Assembly: GCF_020567525.1 (NCBI RefSeq)
Contig: NZ_JAJCVI010000002.1
Span: forward strand, 434,001 to 498,000
Direction: 5' to 3'
Origin: Halorubellus salinus
Lineage (GTDB): Archaea > Halobacteriota > Halobacteria > Halobacteriales > Natrialbaceae
Length of the DNA stretch: 64,000 nucleotides
Of this stretch, positions 54,769 through 63,997 are shown one piece after another. The stretch's first letter is position 1; the number at the start of each line of letters is the position of its first letter. The notes under the pieces are model-generated. The model saw only the letters and a list, made by a program, of their open reading frames with translations, made no database searches and was not told the DNA's origin. The position numbers were made by a program, and so were the translations under genes.

Positions 54769-55299
54769 CTACAGCCGTCGCGAGTAGCGGACGCTCCGAC
54801 CGCTGCTCCCGTCCTCGACGAACCCGAGGCGGTCGTAGACGTGCCGGGCGCGGTAGTTCGACCGGGCGACGGTGAGCCAGACGTCCGTGACGCCGAGCGA
54901 ACGAGCGTGTGCGAACGTCGCGTCGAGCAGCGCGGTGCCGACGCCGGCGTCCTGGTGGTCCTGGTGGACGAACACGCCGAGTTCGTGCTCGCCGGCGTCG
55001 TCGCTGACGAGGACGGCGTGCCCGACGACCGCGTCGTCGTGGACCGCGAGCACCGACAGTTCGTCGAGGACGACCGAGAGCCACTCGGTGCGGCCGGCGT
55101 CGGTGGATGGCGGGAGTCCCTGTGCGCGGTGCTTCGGCGCGAAGTCGGCGTACATGTCGAGGACGTCGCCGTACCGCTCGGGCCGGTACCGCTCGAACGT
55201 GATACCGCGGCCGACGTCGTCCACGACCTGGTCGAGGACTGCGTCGTCGGGGCGCGAATCGTCGCCCCGAGCGGGACCGTGGATGGGTTCGCTGGACAT
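54769..55299 (-). CDS. GNAT family N-acetyltransferase
   Basis: The 176-residue protein has the GNAT acetyl-CoA pattern HQDHQDAGVGTALLDATFAH and the later YRARHVYDRLGF. An Asp/Pro-rich head of about 30 residues precedes the domain. The acceptor is unknown. The start, ATG at 55299, is two bases after the Usp stop, so the two genes form an operon. Confidence 0.87.
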   Translation of the reverse strand: MSSEPIHGPARGDDSRPDDAVLDQVVDDVGRGITFERYRPERYGDVLDMYADFAPKHRAQGLPPSTDAGRTEWLSVVLDELSVLAVHDDAVVGHAVLVSDDAGEHELGVFVHQDHQDAGVGTALLDATFAHARSLGVTDVWLTVARSNYRARHVYDRLGFVEDGSSGRSVRYSRRL

Positions 55300-55301
55300 C
55301 G

Positions 55302-55841
55302 TCAGTCGTCCCTGACGAACGTCACCGGGCACGGTGCGTTCAGTGCGACTCGCTGGGCGGTACTCCCGAAGACGACCTTCCCGGTCGGGCTGCGTCGTCG
55401 GCCGCCGACGAGGACGCGCTTGGCGTCGACGGCGTCGGCCGCGGCGACGATCTCGCCGGCGACATCGTCGCCGACGCGCGCGTCGACGTCCATGGTCGTT
55501 CCCCATGCGCGCAGCGGTTCCTCGAGGCGGCCGACGACGTCGCGGACGGGTGCGACGCGACCGACGAGTTCGTCGGGTTCGGGGCGCTCGTCCTCGTGGT
55601 AGTTCAGTCGGTCGCGGACGTCCGCGTACCGGTCCTCGGTGAAGACGTGGAGGACGCGGACGGTGGTCTCCATCATGCCGGCGACCTCTGCGGCGGTGCT
55701 CGCGAGCGTCTCGACGCGCTCGGCGTCGCCGTAGCCGACGGGCAGCAGGACGGTCTCGTGTCGGTCGCGGCGTGCGCGGACGTCGCTCGCGACGCCGAGG
55801 TCGTCCGAGCCTGCGGCGGCGGGGCGCTTCGACTCGGTCAT
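55302..55841 (-). CDS. Universal stress protein (UspA) family
   Basis: The 179-residue protein has a Usp-type fold, with ETVLLPVGYGDAERVETLAS near residue 30 and VDAKRVLVGGRRRSPTGKVV followed by FGSTAQRVALNAPCPVTFV at the C-terminus. That GxxRxxxxGxxxxGSxxxxV pattern marks ATP-binding Usp proteins. The start is the ATG at 55841. A 213-bp gap without gene separates it from the MBL gene at 56055; it contains a TATTATAC-like box (about 55957) on this strand. Confidence 0.86.
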   Translation of the reverse strand: MTESKRPAAAGSDDLGVASDVRARRDRHETVLLPVGYGDAERVETLASTAAEVAGMMETTVRVLHVFTEDRYADVRDRLNYHEDERPEPDELVGRVAPVRDVVGRLEEPLRAWGTTMDVDARVGDDVAGEIVAAADAVDAKRVLVGGRRRSPTGKVVFGSTAQRVALNAPCPVTFVRDD

Positions 55842-56054
55842 CCGCGGGCCTCCTCGGGTGGTTCGGTCGGTGGTCCATCGATGCGTGGGTTCATCCTGTC
55901 CAGTTCTCGCTCGCGGACACGGATAACGCCTGCCCATAACCACACCACCAGAGGATTATACACCTAGAACACCACGCCAGAACGAACCAGGGAGAACGTA
56001 CGTCCAGAACGAGACGCGAAGGCGTTCGTATTGTCGTATTCTCTGCTTTCGCGG

Positions 56055-56969
56055 TCAGTCGTCGCGCTTGCGGTCGAGGTACGTGAGGACGCCGCGGACG
56101 TTCATCGCGGTCTCCGCGCTCGCCTTCCGTTCGCCCCAGACGTCGTCCATCTCGGTGGTCTCGACGAAGTGCTCGACGACCGCGTCGGCATCGCCGAGTT
56201 CCTGCTCGGCGCGCTCGACGGCGGCGACCCAGTCCGTGAGCCGTGCCTCGTAGCGTTCGAGGCGGTCGGCGGTCGGTTGCGCGCCGAAGTGCGCGTACAG
56301 GAGCGTGGACGGGTCGAGGCTCGCGATGGTCTCGACGTCCCGGAGCGCCCCCTCGAGGTCGAACTGCGGTGGGGGCGTGGTCTCGCGGACCTCGTCGATG
56401 GCGGGGACGTAGATGCCGGCGGCGTCCGCGGTGAAGACGGCGTCGTTCGCGGGGTCGTGGAAGACGTGCTGGTGGGGGGCGTGCCCGGGGGCGTGGTGCG
56501 CGCGGAGTTCGTGATTGCCGAGGTCGAGGACGTCGCCGTCTTCGAGTTCGCGGACGCGGTCCTCGGGGACGGGCTCGGGTTCGGTGTAGAACTCGAACTG
56601 GTCGCCGACCGCGGACTTCGTGCCCTCCCAGAGTCGCGTCGGGTCGACGAGGTGGCGTGCACCGTTCGCGTGGACGGCGACGGTCGCGTTCTCGCATTCC
56701 TGCGCGAGGAACCCGGCGCCGCCGGCGTGGTCGAGGTGGACGTGCGTCGGCACGACGTACGCGACGTCCTCGGGCGCGACGCCGGCGTGGTCGAGCAAGT
56801 CGAGGACGCGGTCGTAGTGCGTGCCGATACCGGTGTCGACGAGCGCGGGCTCGTCGGCGTCGAGCAGGTAGACCGCGCCGTAGGCGTCCACGTCGTACAT
56901 CCCGGTGTCGACGTGGTAGAGGTCCGTGCACTCCCCCGTCGTGACTTCGGTGACGTCGCCTCGTGTCAT
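56055..56969 (-). CDS. MBL-fold metallo-hydrolase
   Basis: The 304-residue protein has VPTHVHLDHAGGAGFLAQ (metal ligands), HHAPGHAPHQHVF, FTADAAGIYVP and a final YAHFGAQPTADRLE, in the usual order. Residues after about 220 form a helical tail. It probably hydrolyses a thioester or lactone; it is not close enough to the other two MBL proteins here to call a copy. The start is the ATG at 56969; the open frame further up runs into a tandem repeat and is unlikely. Confidence 0.87.
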   Translation of the reverse strand: MTRGDVTEVTTGECTDLYHVDTGMYDVDAYGAVYLLDADEPALVDTGIGTHYDRVLDLLDHAGVAPEDVAYVVPTHVHLDHAGGAGFLAQECENATVAVHANGARHLVDPTRLWEGTKSAVGDQFEFYTEPEPVPEDRVRELEDGDVLDLGNHELRAHHAPGHAPHQHVFHDPANDAVFTADAAGIYVPAIDEVRETTPPPQFDLEGALRDVETIASLDPSTLLYAHFGAQPTADRLERYEARLTDWVAAVERAEQELGDADAVVEHFVETTEMDDVWGERKASAETAMNVRGVLTYLDRKRDD

Positions 56970-57333
56970 ACAGGAAGCCTGCGGGGACGGGGCAAAAGTC
57001 GGTCGGTCGCGGCAGCTGCTCGGTCGGTCGCGGCAGCTGCTCGATTGGTCGCGGCAGCTACTCGATTGGTCGCAACAGCGGGTCGACGGCGCTGTCGCTC
57101 GCGGGTTCGTGGTACCAAAGGGGAAACATCGGGGAGCGTGTGCACCCCGTATGCAACCTGAAGAGGGAGGGGGAGATACATAAACCCCATCCAACCGGAG
57201 TGGAAGTATAATCGCCCGGCTGCGTCGGGTTCGAGTCGGCGTCAGACGCTAGTTCGACGCTCGTCTGCCGGACCGTACCGGGGGTGGACATCGGATGGCG
57301 AGGGCCGCTGGCGTCGAGTGGCGTGGTCGATGG
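56970..57333. other. 364-bp gap with tandem repeat and AT boxes
   Basis: No convincing gene. Next to the MBL start are four tandem 21-bp units (57001-57084). Further on, GATACATAAACCCC (about 57174-57187) and AGTATAATCGCC (about 57205-57216) are AT-rich boxes that could be promoters on either strand. Nothing downstream on the plus strand is clearly a gene until 57787. The GGCT gene on the minus strand ends at 57334. Confidence 0.45.
57001..57084. repeat. 21-bp tandem repeat, four copies
   Basis: Two identical copies of a 21-bp unit (GGTCGGTCGCGGCAGCTGCT plus C) at 57001-57042 are followed by two diverged copies at 57043-57063 and 57064-57084. The unit contains CAGCTG, itself palindromic. It lies 32-115 bp before the start codon of the minus-strand MBL gene, so it overlaps its promoter region. 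Confidence 0.85.
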
Positions 57334-57756
57334 TCATCGGGGGACGATGCTGACGTCGTTCGCGTCGACGTACCGGCGGACGCGCGCGCCGAGGTCGTCG
57401 TCGCCGGGCCACGCGACCGACTCGGTGACGTCGAGCCGGTCGGGGTCGCCGACGTACACGGCTGCGGTGCCGTCCTCGAAGCCGGCCGTCGGGACGTCCA
57501 CGCGGACGTACAGGCCGCGAGCGACGCCCTCGTACGCGTCCAGGGCGTCGACGGCGTCCGTCTCGAGGAGGCGGCCGTCGACCTCGCCGCCGGGCGCGAG
57601 CGTCGGGTACCGGCCGTCGACGCGGCGGAGCCCGCGCAGGGTCGCGTCGCCGACGAACGACCACGTGCGAGCCGCGAGTACCTCGTCGACGCGGTCGGGG
57701 TCGGTGAGCGTCCCGTAGACGAAGACGTGCACGACGCGGACTTCGGGTTCCGCCAC
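57334..57756 (-). CDS. Gamma-glutamylcyclotransferase family protein
   Basis: The 140-residue protein has the YGTL motif (HVFVYGTLTDPDRVDEVL, about residues 10-27) and later DALDAYEGVARGLYVRV, whose Glu is the probable catalytic residue of the GGCT/AIG2 family. Such proteins form 5-oxoproline from gamma-glutamyl compounds; haloarchaea use gamma-glutamylcysteine as a major thiol, which makes this plausible. The ATG at 57756 is 30 bp from the divergent MATE gene. Confidence 0.85.
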   Translation of the reverse strand: MAEPEVRVVHVFVYGTLTDPDRVDEVLAARTWSFVGDATLRGLRRVDGRYPTLAPGGEVDGRLLETDAVDALDAYEGVARGLYVRVDVPTAGFEDGTAAVYVGDPDRLDVTESVAWPGDDDLGARVRRYVDANDVSIVPR

Positions 57757-57786
57757 CCTGAAACCCGCGCCCGTTCGACTGTGAGC

Positions 57787-59364
57787 ATGGACTGGCGGCG
57801 GACGAGACGCGTCTGGAAGCGCGTCGCCACGCTCTCCTGGCCGATCTCCGTCGAGCAGACGGTGCGCACCGGGATGCGGACCACGGACGTGTTCGTCACC
57901 GCCGCGTTCTCGCCGGCCGCGGTCGCCGCCATCGGGCTCGCGGACCTCTACGCGCGGTTCCCGCTCCGCGTCGGCCTCGGGCTCGGCGGCGGCGCCATCG
58001 CGCTCTCCAGCCAGGACACCGGTGCGGTCAGCGGCGGGAGCGACGACGCGGACGACGACGACGACGGCGAGGGAGGTTCGGACGGCGACGGGCCCACGGG
58101 CGGCGACGCGACCGCGGACGCGGACGACGAACCGGCCGTGGACGCCGACGACAGGTGGGGGACCGACGAGGAGTGGGGTGACGAGGGCGACGAGACGGAG
58201 TCGACCACAGCCACGGAGTCGGACGCGGTCGCGAAGGCGGCCCTGAACCGCGACGAGGCCGTGACGCAGGCCGTCCTCATCTCGTTTCTCGCTGGCATCC
58301 CCTTCGTCGCGTTCGGCCTCCTGTTCGCGGAGCCGGCCATCTCGCTGCTCGGTGCGCCCGACGATGTGGCGCGCGTCGGCGGCGCGTACCTCGCCATCAT
58401 CTTCGCGACCGCACCCGCCCGCATCGTCGGCCTCACCGCGGCGCGCGCACTCCAGGGAACCGGGGACACGCGCACGCCGATGGTCGTGAACGTCACCGGG
58501 AACCTCCTCAACATCGTTGGTTCGCTCGTCCTCGGCCTCGGGCTGTTCGGCGTGCCGAGCTATCGCGTCGTCGGCGTCGGCGTCGCCACCGCCGGCGGGA
58601 ACGTCTTCATCGCCGTCGTCCTCGCCGGCCTCATCGCGTCCTCGACGACGGACGTCGGGTTCGTCCGCCCGCGGTCGACCGTCGTCGGCCGCCAGCTCGT
58701 CGCCGTCTCCGCGCCGCGGATCGTCGAGGGGCTCTCGAACACGCTCGCGAACTTCCCGTTCAACGCGCTCCTGCTGTCGTTCGGGACGGACGTGAACGCC
58801 GCGTACCAGATCGGCCTCCGCATCTACCAGCAGGTGACGGGGCCGCTCTCCCGGGGGTTCAACGTCGCGGCGAGCGTCGTCGTCGGGCAGGCCCTCGGCG
58901 AAGGCGATGCGGCGGCGGCGCGCGAGAACGGGTGGGCGACCGCGACGCTCGGACTCGTCACCGTCGGCACGGCGGGCGCGCTCATCTTCGCGTTCGCGCC
59001 GACGCTCGTCGGGTTCTTCACGAGCGACCCCGGTACCGTCCCGAACGCGGTGGCGTTCACGCGGACGTTCGGCGTCGCCGCGCCCTTCTTGGTCTCGTTC
59101 GTCGTCGTCTCCGGCGCCCTCCAGGGCGCGAGCGACACGCGCACGCCACTGGTCGCGCGGATCGTCAGCCTCCTCGCGTTCTACCTCGGGTTCTCGTACG
59201 TCGCGAGCGTTTCACTCGGCTGGGGCGTCCCCGGCATCCTCGCGGGCGTCGTCCTCCACTACGCGAGCGCTGCGACCATCGTGACGCTCGGGTTCTGGCG
59301 CGGCGACTGGGCGCGTCGAGCGAGCGACATGTTGCGCGAACGCGGGAGTGCCAGCGACGACTGA
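57787..59364 (+). CDS. MATE-type exporter with acidic insertion
   Basis: The 525-residue protein has the two MATE halves: ARALQGTGDTRTPMVVNVTG in the first and SGALQGASDTRTPLVARIVS in the second, with about 12 membrane helices. Unusually, residues about 81-150, between helix 2 and the next helix, are an extremely Asp/Glu/Gly/Ser-rich stretch (GGSDDADDDDDGEGGSDGDG and so on) that ordinary MATE proteins lack. The substrate is unknown. The ATG at 57787 leads into MDWRRTRRVWKRVATLSWPI. Confidence 0.88.
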   Translation: MDWRRTRRVWKRVATLSWPISVEQTVRTGMRTTDVFVTAAFSPAAVAAIGLADLYARFPLRVGLGLGGGAIALSSQDTGAVSGGSDDADDDDDGEGGSDGDGPTGGDATADADDEPAVDADDRWGTDEEWGDEGDETESTTATESDAVAKAALNRDEAVTQAVLISFLAGIPFVAFGLLFAEPAISLLGAPDDVARVGGAYLAIIFATAPARIVGLTAARALQGTGDTRTPMVVNVTGNLLNIVGSLVLGLGLFGVPSYRVVGVGVATAGGNVFIAVVLAGLIASSTTDVGFVRPRSTVVGRQLVAVSAPRIVEGLSNTLANFPFNALLLSFGTDVNAAYQIGLRIYQQVTGPLSRGFNVAASVVVGQALGEGDAAAARENGWATATLGLVTVGTAGALIFAFAPTLVGFFTSDPGTVPNAVAFTRTFGVAAPFLVSFVVVSGALQGASDTRTPLVARIVSLLAFYLGFSYVASVSLGWGVPGILAGVVLHYASAATIVTLGFWRGDWARRASDMLRERGSASDD

Positions 59365-59451
59365 GTGGCGCGCACGACCCGGCGGCCACTTGATTTCGTC
59401 GGCGACACGAAGCACACAAGACACTTGTAGTTTCTCTCGAATGTCGGTGAC

Positions 59452-60477
59452 GTGCGAACCGAGTCCCTCCTCCTCGGCGTGGTCGCGCTCGCGGTCGTCC
59501 TCGGCGTCGGCGTCGCCGTGGGCGTCCCCGGCGCGCTCGACCCGCCCGAGGACACGCCCGACCGCCCCGAGCGGCCTCCGCTCGTCGACGTCGTCGAGAT
59601 GACGATCGCGCCCGGTGACGTCGGCGGCGAGAACGCCACCCTCCGCGTCCGACCGTTCGTCGCGCAGCGCGGTGGTCCCGCGAGGAACGTCACCGTCCTC
59701 CTGCGCGCCGTCGACCACGACACCGGGTTCGTCTCGGCGACCCAGCGCCTCTCGTATGGCACGCTCGACGGCGACGTCACGCGGAGTCGCGAGGGCGCGC
59801 TGACGGTCGCTCGTCAGGGCGGCTACGACGTGCAAGCCATCGTGTACGTGAACGGCACGCGCGTCGAGACGGGCGTCCGCGACGTCGACGGCGTCGGCAC
59901 GCTCACGCCCGACTACCGCGACACGCCCCTCCAGTTCCAGGAGTTCGACGCGGGGCTACCCGTCATCGAGTACACCATCGACGCCGTGGAGGACAACCGG
60001 TCGACGCTGTCGGTGTCGACGTACCTGACGAACACCGGCGACGGGACCGTCGACGACCTCGAACTCGTGCTGACGGCGCGCCAGAACGGCTCGAACGTCG
60101 TCGCCGACCGGACGACCGTCCAGGTCGGCGCGGTCGGGAGCGGGAAGACCGTCCAGCCGACCGGCGAACTCGTCGTCCCGGACGACTACAACTACTACCT
60201 GGACGCGGTCCTGTGGCGCGACGGCACGGTCGTCGCGACCGCGCGCTCCACCGCGAACCTCGCACCCGGCACCGGCCTTCGGGTGGACGAGAACACCAGC
60301 GGTGACGACGACGGCTTCCAGGCGAGCGACTTCGAGTCGACGGACTCCGAAGGCGAGGAACCCACGGAGACGCCGATGACGGAGTCCGGCGGTTCCGGCG
60401 GCTCGCCAGGGTTCGGCGTCGCCGTCGCCGTCGTCGCGCTCGTCGCCGCCGCACTCACCGCGAGGGCAAGACAATGA
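59452..60477 (+). CDS. PGF-CTERM surface protein
   Basis: The 341-residue protein starts with a GTG and an N-terminal hydrophobic signal (LLLGVVALAVVLGVGVAVGV). Two similar beta-rich repeats follow (NATLRVRPFVAQRGGPARNV and RSTLSVSTYLTNTGDGTVDD), which I associate with DUF7490 from memory. A Glu/Thr/Ser-rich stalk leads to SPGFGVAVAVVALVAAALTA plus RARQ, a PGF-CTERM signal for archaeosortase ArtA. Its stop overlaps the next start by four bases. Confidence 0.83.
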   Translation: MRTESLLLGVVALAVVLGVGVAVGVPGALDPPEDTPDRPERPPLVDVVEMTIAPGDVGGENATLRVRPFVAQRGGPARNVTVLLRAVDHDTGFVSATQRLSYGTLDGDVTRSREGALTVARQGGYDVQAIVYVNGTRVETGVRDVDGVGTLTPDYRDTPLQFQEFDAGLPVIEYTIDAVEDNRSTLSVSTYLTNTGDGTVDDLELVLTARQNGSNVVADRTTVQVGAVGSGKTVQPTGELVVPDDYNYYLDAVLWRDGTVVATARSTANLAPGTGLRVDENTSGDDDGFQASDFESTDSEGEEPTETPMTESGGSGGSPGFGVAVAVVALVAAALTARARQ

Positions 60478-60824
60478 CCGACGATTCCACCACGACGACC
60501 GACTCGACGCGGAACAGCCACGTGGACGACGACTCGATCGACCGCCGAGACGACGTCGCGGAGCGCGACGACCGCGAGTCTCGCGGGCGCTCCCGGAGCG
60601 GGTTCTTCGGCGGCGACCTCTACGAGCGCCTGCAGTGGCTGGCGCTCGTCGTGCTCGTGCTCGTCGCCGTCGCGACGCTGTTCTCGTTCTACACGAACGT
60701 GACGCGACTCATCACCATCTGGGCGAGCCGGAAGTACGAGCCGGCGCTGCAGGCGGCGTTCGCGCTCGCGGTGCTCGCGAGCGCGCTCGCTGGCATCGTC
60801 TCGCTCTCCCGGAACCTCCGGTAA
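60474..60824 (+). CDS. Small membrane protein with disordered acidic head
   Basis: The 116-residue protein has a polar, Asp/Arg/Ser-rich N-terminal 45 residues and two membrane helices (LQWLALVVLVLVAVATLFSF and ALQAAFALAVLASALAGIVS). The ATGA overlap with the PGF-CTERM gene implies coupled translation. It may assist anchoring of that surface protein; this is an inference from position. No family with known function is recognised. Confidence 0.75.
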   Translation: MTDDSTTTTDSTRNSHVDDDSIDRRDDVAERDDRESRGRSRSGFFGGDLYERLQWLALVVLVLVAVATLFSFYTNVTRLITIWASRKYEPALQAAFALAVLASALAGIVSLSRNLR

Positions 60825-60878
60825 CCCCTACCGGATTCGGGGCAAGGGTCAAAGTCCCTCCCGCCGAACTACGGGGTG

Positions 60879-61172
60879 ATGAGAGCGAAGCGGGAGTTCC
60901 GTGACCGCGACGACGTGTCGGTCTCGGTGCTCGACGCCCTGGTCGAACGTGGGGAGGAGGGGATGACCGTCTTCGAACTGCGGTCGCACGTCGACGCCGG
61001 AATCGACGAGATAGAGCCGGCGCTGACCGAGTTGAAGGACGACGACCTCATCGAGGTCGACCGGTCCGGCGGGCAGACGCTCCTGAAACCCGATCCGCGC
61101 GTCGTCCCGGAGGACCCGGAGGACGACGAGCCGTCGCTGTTCGACGCGCTCCGCGACAAACTCCCGTTCTGA
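60879..61172 (+). CDS. DUF6432 family winged-helix-like protein
   Basis: The 97-residue protein reads MRAKREFRDRDDVSVSVLDA, then MTVFELRSHVDAGIDEIEPA, and ends LFDALRDKLPF. This matches the haloarchaeal DUF6432 family, which looks like a small winged-helix DNA-binding module. The target is unknown. The start is the ATG at 60879, with a GTG directly before it. Confidence 0.83.
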   Translation: MRAKREFRDRDDVSVSVLDALVERGEEGMTVFELRSHVDAGIDEIEPALTELKDDDLIEVDRSGGQTLLKPDPRVVPEDPEDDEPSLFDALRDKLPF

Positions 61173-61269
61173 GTGGCGAGGCCGTCCGTTCCGCGGCGTG
61201 GGCGCGAGTCGCGTCACTGCGCGCGCCGGGACCGTACTGGTTTTGCCGTTCGGGCGTCCACGCCTCCAC

Positions 61270-62412
61270 ATGACCATCATCGATGACGTGCACGAGGCTC
61301 ACGGGGCGACGTTCGTCGAGCGAGGGGGTCGGCGCGTCGTCCGGGATTACGGGCGGCCGGCGCGGACGGCGATGGCGGTTCGGCACGTCGTCGGCGCGTT
61401 CGACGCGGCGTACGGCGTGGTGACGGTGTCGGGGAGCGACCGCCGGGAGTTCGTGAACGACGCGGTGACGAACGTCGTGCCGCGCGAGGACGGCGAGGGC
61501 GCGTACGCGCTCCTGTTGTCGCCGGAGGGCCGCGTTCGCACGGACATGTACGTGTACGAGGCCGACGGCCGGTTGCTGTGTTTCACGCCGCCGGGGCAGG
61601 CGGGGTGGCTCGCGGAGGAGTGGGATTCGCGGACGTTCGTGCAGGACGTCGACGTCGAGCGCGCGAGCGACGAGTTCGCGGTGTTCGGCGTGCACGGCCC
61701 GAAGGCGACCGAGAAGGTCGCGAGCGTCCTGAACGGCGCGGGGACGCCAGCGGAACCGTTGACGTTCGTTCGCGGGTCGATGAGCGACGCGGGCGTGACC
61801 GTCGTCCGGAACGACGGGCTCGCGGGCGAGGAGGGCTTCGATGTCGTCTGTGCCGCGAGTGCGGCCGAGCGGGTGTGGGAGACGCTCCTCCATCACGGGA
61901 ACAACGCGACGCCGTTCGGGTACGCGGCCTGGGAGACGTTGACGCTCGAAGCCGGGACGCCGCTGTTCCAGACGGAACTCGACGGCCGGGTGCCGAACGT
62001 CACCGGCGTCCGGAACGGCGTGGACTACGAGAAGGGGTGTTTCGTCGGGCAGGAGACGGTGGCGCGCGTCGAGAACGTCGGCCAGCCGTCGCGGCGACTC
62101 GTCGGCGTCGAACTCCCGGGCGTCGCGGACGACGACGCGCTCCCGGGTGCGGGGGCGACCGTCAGCGTCGACGAGGACGCGGTCGGCGAGGTGACGCGGG
62201 CCGCGTGGAGTCCGCACCGCGAGGCCGGTATCGCGTTCGCGCTCGTGCCCTACGATTCCGACGCGGGGCGCGTCACGGTCGAGGTCGCCGGTGGCGACGG
62301 CGACGAGGCGAGCGAGCGTGCCGAGTCGGACGCGGTCGTCGACGGCGAGGTCGTCGCCCTCCCGTTCGTCGAGGGCAGCGACCGGTCCGCGCGACTCCCG
62401 ACCTACGATTGA
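61270..62412 (+). CDS. YgfZ/GcvT-like folate-binding protein
   Basis: The 380-residue protein has the YgfZ signature YEKGCFVGQETVARVENVGQ (KGCxxGQE), preceded by TLEAGTPLFQTEL, within a GcvT-type fold. YgfZ proteins bind folate and take part in iron-sulfur cluster assembly or repair; GcvT enzymes lack this Cys motif. The start is the ATG at 61270. It stands alone downstream of the DUF6432 gene. Confidence 0.9.
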   Translation: MTIIDDVHEAHGATFVERGGRRVVRDYGRPARTAMAVRHVVGAFDAAYGVVTVSGSDRREFVNDAVTNVVPREDGEGAYALLLSPEGRVRTDMYVYEADGRLLCFTPPGQAGWLAEEWDSRTFVQDVDVERASDEFAVFGVHGPKATEKVASVLNGAGTPAEPLTFVRGSMSDAGVTVVRNDGLAGEEGFDVVCAASAAERVWETLLHHGNNATPFGYAAWETLTLEAGTPLFQTELDGRVPNVTGVRNGVDYEKGCFVGQETVARVENVGQPSRRLVGVELPGVADDDALPGAGATVSVDEDAVGEVTRAAWSPHREAGIAFALVPYDSDAGRVTVEVAGGDGDEASERAESDAVVDGEVVALPFVEGSDRSARLPTYD

Positions 62413-62548
62413 AGACCGCCGCGTTCCCGCTCGCGCGGCGGTCGGAACCGCCAGCGCGACCGCAGGGGCCAGCCGAACCGCAGTCGGTGGATTTGAACGG
62501 TCGAGACCGGTGAGCAAGTTTATCTATCGCGGTATCTAGATTTCACGT

Positions 62549-63997
62549 ATGTCTACCACCCCCACCACGCGCCTCTCCACGGGGGTCGAGGGGCTCGACG
62601 ACGTTCTCGAAGGCGGCCTGGTCCCGAACCGAGCGTACCTCCTGCGCGGCGGCCCCGGGATGGGGAAGACCATCCTCGGCGAGCACTTCCTCACCGCGGA
62701 CGACGCCGGCAGCTCGCTGTTCGTCTCCCTCGAGGAATCCACCGAGAACCTCCGGGCGAACGCGGCGAGCGTCGGCATCGATCTCACCGACGTCCACGTC
62801 TTCGACTTCAGTCCGGACGCCGACCGGTTCGGGGACGGCGGCGCGTACGACGTGTTCGCACCGGGGGAGCGCGGCCCGTCGCTCTCGGAAGGCATCCGCG
62901 ACGCCGTCGAAGCGCACGACCCCGACCGGGTGTTCGTCGACCCGCTGTCGCGACTCCGTCAGTTCACCGCGGACGACAGCGCGTTCTACGAGGAGGTCGG
63001 CGCGTTCACGTCGTACGTCCGCGACGCCGACGCCACGCTCCTGTTCTCGACGCAACCGACGACGGCGTCGCCCGACGAGGACCTGGAGTTCGTCGCCGAC
63101 GGCAGCATCGAGCTGTCCAGCGAACGCAAGGGCCGGACGGTCCGCGTCCGCAAGCACCGCGGCGGTTCGTTCCAGTCGGGCGCGCACACCGTCACCATCG
63201 ACGACGACGGCATGCACGTGTACCAGAAGCTCGTTCCCGACGACGGAGGCCGCGAGTTCGACGCGCGGATGGAGTCCACGAACGTCGACGCGCTCGACGA
63301 CCTCCTCGGCGGCGGTATCGCGCCAGGGACCGTCACCGTCATCAGCGGCGCGACCGGCGTCGGGAAGACGACGACCGCGACCCAGGTCGCGGTGGCGGCG
63401 GCCGCGCGCGACGGACGGTCGGTCGCGTACCTCTTCGAGGAGGACGAGCACACGTTCGGGCATCGCGCGGAGGCCATCGGGATGCCGGTCTCGGCGATGC
63501 TCGACGACGACGCGCTCGCCGTCGAGCCCGTGGAGGCGCTCGCGGTGTCGCCCGACGAGTTCGCCGCGGGCGTCTGCGAGGAGGTCGAGGAGCGCGGCGC
63601 GCGCGTCGTCCTCATCGACGGTATCGCGGGGTACCGGACGGCCATCCGTGGCGCGGACGACGACCTCGTCCGGGAGCTCCACGCGCTCTGCCGGTACCTC
63701 CGCGGGATGGGCGTCACCGTCCTGTTGACCGACGACGTCCACACCGTCACGGGCGACTTCGAGCCGACGAGCGAACGCATCAGTTACCTCGCGGACAACA
63801 TCGTCTTCCTCCGGTACCTCGAACACCGCGGCGAGCTCCGGAAGGCGATCGGCGTGCTGAAGAAGCGCTCCAGCGACTTCGAGCGGACGCTCCGCGAGTT
63901 CGCGATAACGCCGTCCGGGATCGTCATCGGCGACCCCCTCAGGGACCTCCGGGGTATCCTGTCGGGGATGCCGGAGTGGTCGAGCGAAGATGAGTGA
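62549..63997 (+). CDS. KaiC-like double RecA-domain ATPase
   Basis: The 482-residue protein has two RecA/KaiC domains: the first with Walker A RGGPGMGKT (about residues 33-41) and DRVFVDPLSRLRQF, the second with ISGATGVGKTTTATQ and VVLIDGIAGYRTAI. Similar archaeal proteins are often paired with sensor kinases. There are no KaiA/KaiB genes here. A TTTATCTATC box lies about 30 bp before the ATG. The stop is at 63997; an out-of-frame ATG at 63990 and another at 63997 could start the next gene, just beyond the window. Confidence 0.9.
   Translation: MSTTPTTRLSTGVEGLDDVLEGGLVPNRAYLLRGGPGMGKTILGEHFLTADDAGSSLFVSLEESTENLRANAASVGIDLTDVHVFDFSPDADRFGDGGAYDVFAPGERGPSLSEGIRDAVEAHDPDRVFVDPLSRLRQFTADDSAFYEEVGAFTSYVRDADATLLFSTQPTTASPDEDLEFVADGSIELSSERKGRTVRVRKHRGGSFQSGAHTVTIDDDGMHVYQKLVPDDGGREFDARMESTNVDALDDLLGGGIAPGTVTVISGATGVGKTTTATQVAVAAAARDGRSVAYLFEEDEHTFGHRAEAIGMPVSAMLDDDALAVEPVEALAVSPDEFAAGVCEEVEERGARVVLIDGIAGYRTAIRGADDDLVRELHALCRYLRGMGVTVLLTDDVHTVTGDFEPTSERISYLADNIVFLRYLEHRGELRKAIGVLKKRSSDFERTLREFAITPSGIVIGDPLRDLRGILSGMPEWSSEDE

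Noticed and set aside
53890-56969. A quorum-quenching gene cluster
   Set aside because: The lactonase-like MBL, GNAT, Usp and second MBL genes are on one strand, but only GNAT and Usp are tightly linked; no signal synthase or receptor is seen.
57001-57084. CRISPR array
   Set aside because: The 21-bp units are directly tandem with no spacers, and no cas gene is in the window.
57229-57260. tRNA-like T arm (GGGTTCGAGTC)
   Set aside because: The flanking bases do not pair and no other tRNA arms can be built around it.
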